Numbered from the stretch's first letter, positions 17,744 through 26,104 are shown. The stretch: 37,999 nt of DNA from a candidate division Kazan bacterium RIFCSPLOWO2_01_FULL_48_13 (GCA_001771275.1 METE01000002.1:41983-79981), one strand, 5' to 3'. The notes: generated by a model from the letters alone, not told the origin. Numbers and translations: made by a program.

Positions 17744-18141
17744 CGACGACTTGGTGGCTGCTACCAATATTGCTATTTGCCTGGCTATTGCTCTGGTGGG
17801 TGACGCGTACCAAAGGTTTGTCCGAGCAGGAGCGCTCCATTATTTTGCGCAAATGGAAAGAGGTGGAGGCTCTGATGGAAGAGAAAAAATATCGCTACGC
17901 GGTCTTAGAAGCCGACAAAACTTTAGATTTTGTGATGCGGCGGATGCATATTGCCGGAGAGACCTTTGCTAAAAGATTTAAAAAAGCTGAGAGTTCTATT
18001 GGGCGTTCCGAGGAAGTTTGGGCGGCTCACAAAATGCGTAATCAGTTGGTGCATGATATTGATTTTGAAATTAATAGCGGTAGGGCTGCTAACGCCATCG
18101 ATTCATTTCATCGGGCACTAAAAAAATTAAACGCGTTATGA
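17740..18141 (+). CDS. Membrane-anchored HEPN-like protein, 133 aa
   Basis: ATG 17740 overlaps the gatA stop and has GGAGG upstream; the ORF-track start at 17728 is less likely. Residues 5-21 form a Trp/Leu-rich membrane helix ([17 protein letters not shown]). The cytosolic part is all-helical and contains [13 protein letters not shown], where R100 and H105 fit the R-X4-H motif with a polar residue after Arg that marks HEPN domains, many of which are RNases. It is equally possible that this is a non-catalytic HEPN/DUF4145-type adaptor. Position inside the gat operon, with overlaps on both sides, argues for co-expression with GatCAB and the two genes that follow. Confidence 0.7.
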   Translation: MTTTWWLLPILLFAWLLLWWVTRTKGLSEQERSIILRKWKEVEALMEEKKYRYAVLEADKTLDFVMRRMHIAGETFAKRFKKAESSIGRSEEVWAAHKMRNQLVHDIDFEINSGRAANAIDSFHRALKKLNAL

Positions 18142-18548
18142 AGATATATATAAGTTGCAGTAAACATTTCTGGGATAAGGTAAGAGCCATAAAGTCCGAC
18201 CTTGAAAGAATGGGTCACTTTGTTACTCCGCCCAATGGTTATAACGATCCAATGTCAGAAGATCTAATTCGACAACTGGATTCCAGCAGTTATGCTACAT
18301 GGAAAGGTGGTATGCTCCGAACCAATAGCGATATTGTTGAGTATCATGATGGGGTCTTGGTGCTGAACTTTTCCAAGAATGGCACGGATAATTATATTGG
18401 AGGGTCCACATTCTTGGAGGCGTTCAAAGCCTTCGAGTTACAGAAAAAATTATATTTATACAACCCAATACCTGACGGTATGTTAAGAGATGAGATAATT
18501 GGTCTTGACCCAGTGGTTATAAATGGAGATCTGGGGCTAATAAAATGA
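18138..18548 (+). CDS. Nucleoside 2-deoxyribosyltransferase-like protein, 136 aa
   Basis: The start [29 protein letters not shown] is the first beta-strand and helix of the NDT-like Rossmann fold, and DGVLVLNFSKNGTDNYIGGSTFLEAFKAFEL carries the typical Asp...Asn and the Glu of the nucleoside-binding site. Family members hydrolyse or transfer N-glycosidic bonds of nucleosides or nucleotides, and relatives bind nucleotide second messengers. The substrate cannot be told from sequence. ATGA overlaps link it to both neighbours. Confidence 0.72.
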   Translation: MKIYISCSKHFWDKVRAIKSDLERMGHFVTPPNGYNDPMSEDLIRQLDSSSYATWKGGMLRTNSDIVEYHDGVLVLNFSKNGTDNYIGGSTFLEAFKAFELQKKLYLYNPIPDGMLRDEIIGLDPVVINGDLGLIK

Positions 18549-19081
18549 TTGAGATAGAAATCAAATTTCGCGTAGATAATAATCGGAGGGCAGATATTGT
18601 CGAGCGGATAGGTCGGCTGTGTCCGAATGGCAATTCCATAAGGCAAATGGATAAAGTCTATTTGATTAAAAGCGATTCATTTAAAGATTTCAAATCCGGT
18701 GATCCAGTAGTGCGCATTCGTGTGGTGGATGACAAATCCACTCTGACTTATAAACGGGCGATTGATGGTCATGGCAACACGATTGAGCATGAGATAGCAT
18801 TTACCCCAATTGCTGAAGGGGAGAATATTCTATGCGAGATGGGATACAAGATGGTTACTGAGGTAGCCAAGACTCGAAGTGTCTGGAAGTCTGGAGATGT
18901 AACTATCAGTCTGGATGATGTGGATGGTCTGGGAGCGTTTCTGGAGTTGGAAATATTGGGTGATAGTGAGCAAATAAAACCTGCTCGAGAAAGAATTCTG
19001 ACATTAGCTCATGAGTTAGGATTGTCAGAATCTGATATTGAGCTAAAAAAATATGATCAATTAGTGTCGGCTAAGCAGTAA
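18545..19081 (+). CDS. CYTH-domain protein (CyaB/ThTPase family), 178 aa
   Basis: Begins MIEIEIKFRV, with the ExExK motif (E3, E5, K7) that defines CYTH enzymes. Basic strand residues (VVRIRVVDD, LTYKRAI), an acidic strand (EHEIAF) and VTISLDDVDGLGAFLELEIL complete the triphosphate tunnel pattern. CYTH enzymes are class IV adenylate cyclases, thiamine-triphosphatases or inorganic triphosphatases; which one cannot be judged here. The start overlaps the previous stop (ATGA), and gatB begins three bases after its stop, so it is embedded in the gat operon. Confidence 0.88.
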   Translation: MIEIEIKFRVDNNRRADIVERIGRLCPNGNSIRQMDKVYLIKSDSFKDFKSGDPVVRIRVVDDKSTLTYKRAIDGHGNTIEHEIAFTPIAEGENILCEMGYKMVTEVAKTRSVWKSGDVTISLDDVDGLGAFLELEILGDSEQIKPARERILTLAHELGLSESDIELKKYDQLVSAKQ

Positions 19082-19084
19082 ATT

Positions 19085-20440
19085 ATGACGGAATATATTC
19101 CTACAATTGGACTCGAGATACATGTGCAGTTATCGACTAAGTCGAAGATGTTTTGCCGTTGCGATAATAATGCCGAGGGGAAAGAGCCTAATACTGTTGT
19201 CTGTCCGCTGTGTATGGGCTTTCCCGGAGTGCTTCCAGTTGGGAATGCGACGGCAGTAGAATATGGCGTAAAAACAGCTCTGGCATTGGGTTGTGCCATC
19301 AATAAGTTCCAGCGGTTCGATAGAAAAAACTATTTTTATCCTGATTTGCCAAAAGCTTATCAAATCTCCCAGTTCTTTTTTCCAGTTGGTGAACATGGCA
19401 GTGTTGCTATTGATTATTTAGGTTTGGACAGAAAAACCAAGAAGGAATTTAAAGTTGGTATCAACCGGATTCACTTAGAAGAAGATGCCGGCAAATTAAT
19501 CCACACCAAAGATGCTACGCTGGTCGATTTTAATCGGTGCGGCACGCCGCTGATGGAGATAGTAACCGAGCCGGATATTAATTCGCCAGAAGAGGCGAAG
19601 GCCTTTATGCAGGAGCTGCAACGCGTCGTTCGCTCCCTGGGGGTTTCTTTCGCCGATATGGAAAAGGGTCATCTGCGAGTTGATGCCAATGTCTCGGTGC
19701 GGCCCAAGGGTCAAAAAGAATTGGGCGCCAAGATCGAGGTCAAGAATATGAATTCGTTTAAATTTATGGAGCAGGCGCTGAAATTTGAGATCGAGCGCCA
19801 GATCAAAGTATTAGAAGCGGGGGAGAAACTTCAACAAGAAACTCGCGGCTGGGACAGTAAATCTGGCACTACTATTTTGCAGCGGGTGAAAGAGGGCTCG
19901 ATCGATTATCGCTATTTCCCGGAACCCGATCTGCCGCCGGTTGTTCTGACCGATGATCAGATTAGTCAGTGGCAGAATTCGATCGGTTTACCATCTACCC
20001 TTCGGGCAACGGCGGAGCGGAAGGGTCTGCCATATAGCCGTGTATTTGAGCTGCAGGATAAAGACAAATTAATGTTGTTTGTGGGTGTTATGCATATGAG
20101 GGTGGAGTTAAATCCCATTCAGGTGGCTAACTGGATCGAAAAATTTGATAACGAAGAAAAGCTGATCGAATTTATGGATGTGGTGGGCAAACATAATTTA
20201 TCACCGGCGGCGGCCCAAAAGTATTGGGAAACTGGCCAGATTCCTAAAGTGATGGACGAAGCGGTCTTAAAGCAGGCGGTTGAACAAGTTCTAACCAACA
20301 ACCCGGATGTAGTCGCAAGATATAAGGCAGGGGAGACTAAGCTAATCGGATTCTTGATCGGGCAGGTAATTAAGCAAGCAGGAAGCGGAGCCGATCCGGC
20401 CTCTGTTGCAGCCCAGTTGAATAAACTACTTGCCCAGTAG
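19085..20440 (+). CDS. gatB: GatB, Asp/Glu-tRNA amidotransferase subunit B
   Basis: Kinase/transamidase subunit that activates the tRNA-bound Glu/Asp and adds ammonia delivered by GatA. Signature sequences: IGLEIHVQL, zinc site CRCDN...CPLCMGFPG, FDRKNYFYPDLPKAYQISQ, IHLEEDAGK, DFNRCGTPLMEIVTEPD and KIEVKNMNSF. The C-terminal part (~300-451) is the helical YqeY-like tRNA-binding region. It is 451 aa against about 475. Last gene of the operon. Confidence 0.97.
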   Translation: MTEYIPTIGLEIHVQLSTKSKMFCRCDNNAEGKEPNTVVCPLCMGFPGVLPVGNATAVEYGVKTALALGCAINKFQRFDRKNYFYPDLPKAYQISQFFFPVGEHGSVAIDYLGLDRKTKKEFKVGINRIHLEEDAGKLIHTKDATLVDFNRCGTPLMEIVTEPDINSPEEAKAFMQELQRVVRSLGVSFADMEKGHLRVDANVSVRPKGQKELGAKIEVKNMNSFKFMEQALKFEIERQIKVLEAGEKLQQETRGWDSKSGTTILQRVKEGSIDYRYFPEPDLPPVVLTDDQISQWQNSIGLPSTLRATAERKGLPYSRVFELQDKDKLMLFVGVMHMRVELNPIQVANWIEKFDNEEKLIEFMDVVGKHNLSPAAAQKYWETGQIPKVMDEAVLKQAVEQVLTNNPDVVARYKAGETKLIGFLIGQVIKQAGSGADPASVAAQLNKLLAQ

Positions 20441-20450
20441 TAGAGCTGGG

Positions 20451-20464
20451 CGGGGCTTTGCCCC
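20451..20464. other. Small hairpin after gatB
   Basis: CGGGGC-ttt-GCCCCC without a T-run. It may stabilise or pause the gat mRNA; too weak to call a terminator. Confidence 0.35.
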
Positions 20465-20566
20465 CAATAACCTTAATGTCTGCGCCCATCTCACTACTGG
20501 GTTCACCCGCAATCAGAGCTGATTATCTCATTTTTCAGCGTAGCTGGACCGGCTCTTACTTCTGGG

Positions 20567-20595
20567 TTGACAATTTCATCAACTAATGGTATAAT
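20567..20595 (+). promoter_or_regulatory. Consensus promoter TTGACA-17-TATAAT
   Basis: Perfect -35 and -10 with the spacer ending in ATGG, as at 6985 and 34721. The leader is about 68 bases and contains AGGAGGGGAGG at 20621-20631, which is 40 or more bases from the first credible ATG. Confidence 0.92.
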
Positions 20596-20669
20596 GAAAA
20601 GAAGCCTCGGGATTGACCAAAGGAGGGGAGGTAAGGTAAAATTATAGGTTAGTAAAGAAAAAATCCTTT

Positions 20670-21008
20670 ATGGAAAACAATAATCCTGAATCAGCAAAAG
20701 GTGACGGCGAAAATAGGTTGGAAGTTATCCCCTCGGTAATTGAGGTGGGGCGATCAACCGGGCCGATCATCATCCAGCCAAGCATGGATGAGGATATGGG
20801 GCCGGAACCGCCCTTTGTTCCCCAGGCCATATTGGAGGTGGCGCCCGATGATGTGGTGCCGACCGGTGAATTAAGCAGGCCGGAATCGGCGTTTGATAAA
20901 ATTGATGGCACTGGTGCGCTGCAAGGCCAGTTTGAGGGAGCGAACACTACAGCGGCCGCGGTGGCTCGTCATGCCGTGATAGAATTTAATAGGTTGAAAG
21001 AAAAATAA
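20670..21008 (+). CDS. Small acidic, probably disordered protein, 112 aa
   Basis: Rich in Pro, Glu, Asp and Gly with no hydrophobic core until a short C-terminal helix (AAAVARHAVIEFNRLKEK). It follows a consensus promoter and lies 35 bases before the second TraG-like ATPase, so it could be an accessory or adaptor of that protein. The strong SD-like sequence in the leader is too far upstream to serve ATG 20670, so the start is uncertain. No family recognised. Confidence 0.55.
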   Translation: MENNNPESAKGDGENRLEVIPSVIEVGRSTGPIIIQPSMDEDMGPEPPFVPQAILEVAPDDVVPTGELSRPESAFDKIDGTGALQGQFEGANTTAAAVARHAVIEFNRLKEK

Positions 21009-21043
21009 ACGAAAAAGCAGTCGACGGTTCAAATTAAAATAAA

Positions 21044-23479
21044 ATGTTTATTTGGGTGGCAGTTATATTAGTACTGATTGGGCTCGCTATTGTCGGGTAT
21101 GTTTTTTATACGGGAACCGCTCAAAAAAAGAATCTGCGGCAGCAGCTGGGTAGCGCGGTTGGCCGGCGATTATTTTTAATTACTTTGCCCAAGGAAGTTA
21201 AAGACGAAGAGAAGAATAAAGAGATCAAGGACCTGATTGCGCCGGCGGAGATATTGCTGCGCAATCTGCATTCGATCCAGGATAGTTTTAAGGGCGAGCA
21301 CATCACCCTGGAGATTATGGCCCAGAGCGGCTTGATCGGTTTTTATATCAGCGTGCCGGATAAGTTAAGCACCCTGCTCGAGAAGCAGGTAACGGCTCAG
21401 TACCCCGAGGCGGTGATCGAAGAAGTAGAAGATCCCAATATCTTTCCGGAACAGGGCCAAGTAGCGGCGGCCCAGTTGAAATTAAAAAAGGAATCGGCCT
21501 ATCCGATCATGACCTACAAATTATTTGAGAATGAGGCGTTAAATGCGCTGACTAATGCTTTAAGCAAACTCAACGAAGATAACGAAGGAGCAGCGATTCA
21601 GATCTCGCTCCGACCGATTGGAGATCGTTGGCAGAAGAAGGGGAGAGCGATCGCCAACGCATTGCAGCAGGGCAAATCCAATAAAACCATTGTGGCCGGG
21701 GTGATAGAAGGGTTGCAGGGGCTGATGATGCCGGGCGGCAAGAAAGAGGATGCGCCGAAAGAGGACAAAAAGCTGACTCCCACTCAAGAAAAAATGGTGG
21801 AAGCGATCGGCGAGAAATCATCCAAATCTGGATTCGAAACAGTAGTGCGGGTGGTGGCGGCTTCTCCCACCCGGGAAGAAGCCCAGATCAACCTAAATAA
21901 TATTTTAAGCAGCTTTCATCAATACAGCAGCTCGCAGAACAATCGGTTTGCCTTGGATAAAGTGCCGGAACATAAAGTTATCTCTCAGTTTATCTTTAGG
22001 CTGTTCAATCTGGGCCGGCCTTATATCTTGAACACCGAAGAGGTCGCCACGCTGTGGCATCTGCCCAATGTCCATTTAGACACTCCCAATATCCGCTGGC
22101 TGCGAGCCAAGCGGCTGACCCCGCCGGATAATCTGCCCAAAGAGGGGATTATCTTAGGCAAGAACAACTATCGCGGAGTGGAAAATATGATCCGGATCAA
22201 AGAAGATGATCGGCGCCGGCACATCTACTGCGTTGGTAAAACTGGTACCGGTAAAACTACCTGGATGCAAAATCTGGCCCTGCAAGATATCTTAACCGGT
22301 CAAGGTGTCTGCGTAATTGATCCGCACGGCGATATGATCGATTGGCTGCTCTCCCGGATCCCGAAAGAGCGGGTGGACGATGTTATTCACTTTTATCCGC
22401 CCGATCTGGATCGGCCGATGGGATTGAATATGCTGGAAGCGGGGAGGGCTGCCCAAAAAGATATGGTGGTGTCCGAGATGATCTCTATCTTTTATAAATT
22501 ATTTGATCCGACCGGCAGCAATCAGGTGATCGGTCCGATGTTTGAGCATTATATGCGCAACGCGATGCTGGCGCTGTTGGCCGACGATGAAACCGGCGCT
22601 ACTTTAATTGAGATTCCGCGGATGTTTACGGACAAGGAGTTCCGTGAATATAAACTGTCGAAAGTTACGGATCCGGCAGTGCGCCAGTTCTGGGTGCAAG
22701 AATACCCTCAATCGCAGCGGGGTCAGCAGTCAGCCGATATGCTGAGCTATGTCATCAGCAAGATCGGTCGGTTCCTGTCCAACGAAATGATGCGCAATAT
22801 CGTGGGCCAGGCGCGGTCGGCCTTTGATATTCGCCAGGTGATGGATGAAAACAAGATTCTGCTGGTTAATCTGGCTAAGGGTCTGACGGGGGATATCAAC
22901 AGCAACTTGCTCGGGTTTATTCTGGTTTCTAAGATCCAGATGGCGGCGTTGGGTCGGGCGGATGTGCCGGAGAATGAACGAAAAGATTTTTATCTGTATA
23001 TTGATGAGTTTCAAAATGTAACTACCGATTCGATCGCCACGATTTTATCAGAAGCCAGAAAGTATCACTTAAACTTAGTGGTAGCGCATCAGTTTGTGGC
23101 CCAGCTGGAAGAAAAGATTAGAGATGCAGTGTTGGGTAATGTTGGTACGATGGTGAGCTTTAGAATTGGCGCGCCGGACACGGAGGTGATCGGCAAAGAG
23201 TTCGCGCCCGGAGTAAGCGAGAATGATTTAGTTAATATCGAAAACCGCAACGCCTACATTAAGTTGATGGTAGACGGAGCGGCTACTAAGCCGTTTAATT
23301 TAACCGCCCTGCCTCCAATGGGTACTGCTAACCTTAAGGTAATGGACGCCTTAAAGAAGCTCTCACGGCTTAAATTTGGCCGGGATAGACGAATCGTCGA
23401 TATGGAGATTAGGGAGCGGGGCAGATTTATCACCGAATCGCAGAATAATCCGCCATCAGAGCCGAAAAATCCGTTTTAA
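21044..23479 (+). CDS. TraG/VirD4-like membrane ATPase, 811 aa (paralogue 2)
   Basis: Same layout as the 8212 product: N-terminal membrane helix (VAVILVLIGLAIVGYVFYTG), a ~350-residue family domain, Walker A VGKTGTGKTTW (~397), CVIDPHGDMIDWL, Walker B FYLYIDEFQNV (~648) and LNLVVAHQFVAQL. Local identity to paralogue 1 is high around the ATPase motifs (IGRFLSN.., RNIVGQ, FDIRQVMDE). It lacks the Pro/Gln tail. The two may form a hetero-oligomer or act on different substrates; both are inferences. Transcribed with the acidic protein upstream. Confidence 0.85.
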   Translation: MFIWVAVILVLIGLAIVGYVFYTGTAQKKNLRQQLGSAVGRRLFLITLPKEVKDEEKNKEIKDLIAPAEILLRNLHSIQDSFKGEHITLEIMAQSGLIGFYISVPDKLSTLLEKQVTAQYPEAVIEEVEDPNIFPEQGQVAAAQLKLKKESAYPIMTYKLFENEALNALTNALSKLNEDNEGAAIQISLRPIGDRWQKKGRAIANALQQGKSNKTIVAGVIEGLQGLMMPGGKKEDAPKEDKKLTPTQEKMVEAIGEKSSKSGFETVVRVVAASPTREEAQINLNNILSSFHQYSSSQNNRFALDKVPEHKVISQFIFRLFNLGRPYILNTEEVATLWHLPNVHLDTPNIRWLRAKRLTPPDNLPKEGIILGKNNYRGVENMIRIKEDDRRRHIYCVGKTGTGKTTWMQNLALQDILTGQGVCVIDPHGDMIDWLLSRIPKERVDDVIHFYPPDLDRPMGLNMLEAGRAAQKDMVVSEMISIFYKLFDPTGSNQVIGPMFEHYMRNAMLALLADDETGATLIEIPRMFTDKEFREYKLSKVTDPAVRQFWVQEYPQSQRGQQSADMLSYVISKIGRFLSNEMMRNIVGQARSAFDIRQVMDENKILLVNLAKGLTGDINSNLLGFILVSKIQMAALGRADVPENERKDFYLYIDEFQNVTTDSIATILSEARKYHLNLVVAHQFVAQLEEKIRDAVLGNVGTMVSFRIGAPDTEVIGKEFAPGVSENDLVNIENRNAYIKLMVDGAATKPFNLTALPPMGTANLKVMDALKKLSRLKFGRDRRIVDMEIRERGRFITESQNNPPSEPKNPF

Positions 23480-23515
23480 TAGGGGAAAGACGATGAAGGG
23501 TGGGGGACAGATAAC

Positions 23516-23545
23516 TTGCTTTTTTACACCCTGTATAGATATAAT
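23516..23545 (+). promoter_or_regulatory. Promoter TTGCTT-18-TATAAT
   Basis: Strong -10, moderate -35. It gives a leader of about 50 bases that is A/T-rich and has only a weak SD (AGAAAG). Confidence 0.65.
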
Positions 23546-23601
23546 TCTTTAGTCTAAGGCAATAAACCTCGTATAAATATCAACCTAAATATAGAAAGAA
23601 A

Positions 23602-24126
23602 ATGACCAAGAATAAACAACTCGAACAATTACGCGCCTTAGTAGAGACCGCCTCAGCCAATCTGGCTTCGGCTAAACAGCTGTTGGCCGGCTTATTGGGT
23701 ACCTCGGTAAGCGGTTTGGACTATCAAGGCAAGGCAACGGGGATGACCTCTGACGGCAAAGTGGTCGAGGGAGTGTTCGACGGTCAGTATATGGTAGATA
23801 CCGACGGGAAAAAATATCCGGTACCGGCCAACTATGCCAGCAAATCTAAGTTAGTAGCCGGCGATGTATTAAAACTAACCATTATGGAGGACGGCTCGTT
23901 TATCTATAAACAGATCGGGCCGATCGCCCGTAAGAAAGTTATTGGCACCTTAGTGCAGGAAGGCGATGACTATAAGGTCGTGGCGGGCGGCAAGTCGTAT
24001 AAAGTGCTGTTGGCCTCGGTGACCTATTTTAAGGCCTCAGCGGGCGATGAGCTGACCATTCTGATCCCGGAAGCCGAAGACAGCGAATGGGCGGCCATTG
24101 AAAGCGCAGTCATTCAGCCTAATTAG
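23602..24126 (+). CDS. Conserved-looking 174-aa protein, function unknown
   Basis: An N-terminal helix (KQLEQLRALVETASANLASAKQLL) that could form a coiled coil is followed by two beta-rich halves: EGVFDGQYMVDTDGKKYPVPANYASKS with VAGDVLKLTIMEDGSFIYKQIGP, and VIGTLVQEGDDYKVVAGGKSYKVLLASVTYFKASAGDELTILIPE. The halves are similar in design, like tandem small beta-barrels, so nucleic-acid or ribosome binding is conceivable but unproven. It has its own promoter. The LAGLIDADG gene begins 14 bases after its stop. Confidence 0.72.
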   Translation: MTKNKQLEQLRALVETASANLASAKQLLAGLLGTSVSGLDYQGKATGMTSDGKVVEGVFDGQYMVDTDGKKYPVPANYASKSKLVAGDVLKLTIMEDGSFIYKQIGPIARKKVIGTLVQEGDDYKVVAGGKSYKVLLASVTYFKASAGDELTILIPEAEDSEWAAIESAVIQPN

Positions 24127-24128
24127 GC

Positions 24129-24134
24129 TAATAT
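24129..24134 (+). promoter_or_regulatory. Possible -10 box of the LAGLIDADG gene
   Basis: TAATAT six bases before ATG, the same spacing as for uvrC, ligA and the 6621 gene. No -35. Confidence 0.3.
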
Positions 24135-24140
24135 GTAGAT

Positions 24141-24632
24141 ATGGCTTTGCCATACGATTACATAGCTGGTCTGACTGACGGGGAGGGGTGTTTTTCCTTA
24201 CGATGTCACAGTGAAGTTAAGCGCCAACGAAAAGGTCAGCCAGCGTATTTGCGCTGGAGGGCAGAATTTGCAATTGTCATGAGAGCTGATGACGAGCCGC
24301 TTTTAGGCTTGGTCCAAGAGACCATCGGATGCGGTACTATTACCAAATCACGGGGAACGGTTAGATATTCAGTACAGGGGATAGGCGATCTTCACGATAT
24401 AATTTTGCCATTTTTCTTGAAGCACACGATGTATGGCAAAAAACGAAAAGATTTTGAGCTCTGGGGAAAGGCAGTTAAAATTCTGTGGCGGCATAATTCG
24501 AACTTGGTCAATATCCGTAGCGGCACGAAAGGGTTTACAGACAATCCGTGGGGCGCTGATGAACTTGCGGAATTAAGAAGTATCCACCAAGAAATAATGG
24601 GAGTTAAAACAAACCAGCTAGTGGTTGGGTGA
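24141..24632 (+). CDS. Free-standing LAGLIDADG homing endonuclease, 163 aa
   Basis: DYIAGLTDGEGCFSL is the LAGLIDADG helix with its catalytic acidic residue. RAEFAIVMRADDEPLLGLVQETIGCGTITKSRGTVRYSV is the family's beta-sheet DNA-binding part, and LHDIILPFFLKHTMYGKKRKDFELW the usual C-terminal segment. Only one motif is present, so it would act as a homodimer. There is no intron or intein around it: both flanking genes are complete. It could be a stand-alone selfish gene inserted behind the 174-aa gene. Confidence 0.9.
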   Translation: MALPYDYIAGLTDGEGCFSLRCHSEVKRQRKGQPAYLRWRAEFAIVMRADDEPLLGLVQETIGCGTITKSRGTVRYSVQGIGDLHDIILPFFLKHTMYGKKRKDFELWGKAVKILWRHNSNLVNIRSGTKGFTDNPWGADELAELRSIHQEIMGVKTNQLVVG

Positions 24633-24723
24633 TTTTTGCTATAACGGGTTCAGTCTGTGGGATACTTCGCACAAGATACATTGTGCGACTCTCTGTATCA
24701 AAACTCCCCTGTGGGGGTTGGTG

Positions 24724-24778
24724 TGTCATCCCGAACTCGTTTCGGGATCTTAGATTCTGAAATAAATTCAGAATGACA
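24724..24778. repeat. Palindromic repeat overlapping the NUDIX stop codon
   Basis: TGTCATCCCGAA...TTCAGAATGACA, containing CCCGAA-ctcg-TTTCGGG and TTCTGAA-ataaa-TTCAGAA. On the minus strand its end TTGTCATTCTGA encodes L-S-F-stop of the NUDIX gene. The stretch 24633-24723 before it has only a small CCCC/GGGG hairpin. Confidence 0.8.
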
Positions 24779-25211
24779 ATTTACTAGTGAAACTGGCCGG
24801 ATATTTAACCCGTAGCAATTCCGAGGCTTCAGCAGGCGTACACCAGCGATACTGGCTGTGTTCCCTGCTTAAAGCGATCGGAGCGTTTTCATCCACTATG
24901 GCGCAGCGGTAGATAAAGAGAATTAATCCTACGCCAACTGTGTCGCCGGGATGTTGCGGGATGCGGATCTTAGACAGAATGCTATCGAAGTATTTAAACT
25001 CCTTTAATTGCAGTTTGGTTTCTTCGGCGATCTCTTGAGTTAGGGTCTGCTCGATACTCTCTCCGTGCTTGACTCGCCCACCGGGAATATCCCAGTAAGC
25101 GCGATTCTCATCAATCAATTCCTGTTTATTAACTTGCAACAACAAGATCTGGCCGGCTCGGTTGGTGATCAGGGCCTTGATGCCTAAATTGTAGATATCT
25201 TCGTTCGCCAT
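24768..25211 (-). CDS. NUDIX hydrolase, 147 aa
   Basis: Hydrolyses a nucleoside diphosphate linked to another moiety; substrate unknown. NUDIX box: GGRVKHGESIEQTLTQEIAEETKLQL, matching GX5EX7-(R/Q)E-X2-EE with Gln for the usual Arg and Lys for the last Gly. The ATG at 25211 (MANEDIYNLGIKALITN) begins at the first NUDIX strand, and a TATGAT box lies seven bases upstream; the ORF-track extension to 25295 runs through the terminator of the gene upstream. The final codons and stop come from a palindromic repeat. Confidence 0.9.
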   Translation of the reverse strand: MANEDIYNLGIKALITNRAGQILLLQVNKQELIDENRAYWDIPGGRVKHGESIEQTLTQEIAEETKLQLKEFKYFDSILSKIRIPQHPGDTVGVGLILFIYRCAIVDENAPIALSREHSQYRWCTPAEASELLRVKYPASFTSKLSF

Positions 25212-25218
25212 CTCCCCT

Positions 25219-25224
25219 ATCATA
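25219..25224 (-). promoter_or_regulatory. Possible -10 box of the NUDIX gene
   Basis: TATGAT on the minus strand, seven bases before ATG. No good -35; an AGGGGAG lies between and could instead act as an SD. Confidence 0.35.
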
Positions 25225-25267
25225 TCAGAGATAGAGAAGGGCCGTTTTTCTTTTCTGGGATTGTATT

Positions 25268-25322
25268 TATATAAAAATAAGGCCCAGATTTGCACAACGC
25301 AAGGTTGCGCAATTCTGGGCCT
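25268..25322 (-). terminator. Terminator after the 26104 gene
   Basis: On the minus strand AGGCCCAGAATTGCGCAA pairs with TTGTGCAAATCTGGGCCT (one mismatch) and is followed by TATTTTTAT. Long 18-bp stem. Confidence 0.88.
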
Positions 25323-25375
25323 GAGGCTGTTACAAATTGTGGTTGGGCTCGGTTCCCTATTGGGCTGATCTTGGC

Positions 25376-26104
25376 CTATTGGAGGAGGTAAGTCTTTTCT
25401 AACTGATGCATTAGCTTATCAAACTGGTATTTGGACAAGCAGGTGCCCTTTAGCGGGTTGCTCGGATCGGTCAGGAATGCCGACATAACGGAGCAGGGGT
25501 ATTCGGATGTAAGCGCCCGCTCTATCAGCTCGTTACGCACTTCGTCTAGCACCCCGATCTCTTGAGCCAGTAGGCAGAGGTCGCCGAGGTCGGTCTCATC
25601 CATAGAAAGCGCGTTAAGAATAATGTCCACTTTTTCTTTGCTGCTCAACCAAGGGGAGTCTTTGCGGTATATCGCCAAGTCGTTAGCGACTTGGTAGCCG
25701 GCTTTCCCCCCCTCCTCGATCGCCCGCTTCAGTAATTGTGGTGTCACCTCTCGCAGGATGCTGTAACGCTTGGCAATGTTATAGGCGTCCTTAATGGAGT
25801 GGCGGGTGTTGAGCGCTAAGGTGGCGCTTTCTTGCCGGGTGAGCACTGGCTGCTCAGGTCTCAGACCAGCCACCCGAGAGGCAATCTGAGAGTAACCGTC
25901 CTCAACCAAGTGCTTGACTACCAGATCTACCTCTGGCCAGTATCTCAAGCTGGCTGCGAATTGAGCTAAAGCCTCAAGCGTGGCGCCCACACTCGTGAAT
26001 TTCCCATTTTCTATGAGAGATTTTATCAATTCCCTTACCCGGGTTTGATTATCTCTCGTCGACGAAGAAGATTTGGCATCGGTGCCGGTGGTTGAATTGG
26101 ACAT
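25376..26104 (-). CDS. Hypothetical helical protein, 242 aa
   Basis: ATG at 26104 (MSNSTTGTDAKSSSS) has AAAGGAAG eight bases upstream; the ORF-track start at 26137 would lie above the SD. A Ser/Thr-rich start of ~25 residues is followed by an almost entirely helical protein with short helices of similar spacing (VGATLEALAQFAASL, VDLVVKHLVEDGY, DLGDLCLLAQEIGVL), which looks like a HEAT/ARM-style helical repeat, although I cannot assign a family. It has its own promoter and terminator. GC-rich codon use. Function unknown. Confidence 0.7.
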   Translation of the reverse strand: MSNSTTGTDAKSSSSTRDNQTRVRELIKSLIENGKFTSVGATLEALAQFAASLRYWPEVDLVVKHLVEDGYSQIASRVAGLRPEQPVLTRQESATLALNTRHSIKDAYNIAKRYSILREVTPQLLKRAIEEGGKAGYQVANDLAIYRKDSPWLSSKEKVDIILNALSMDETDLGDLCLLAQEIGVLDEVRNELIERALTSEYPCSVMSAFLTDPSNPLKGTCLSKYQFDKLMHQLEKTYLLQ

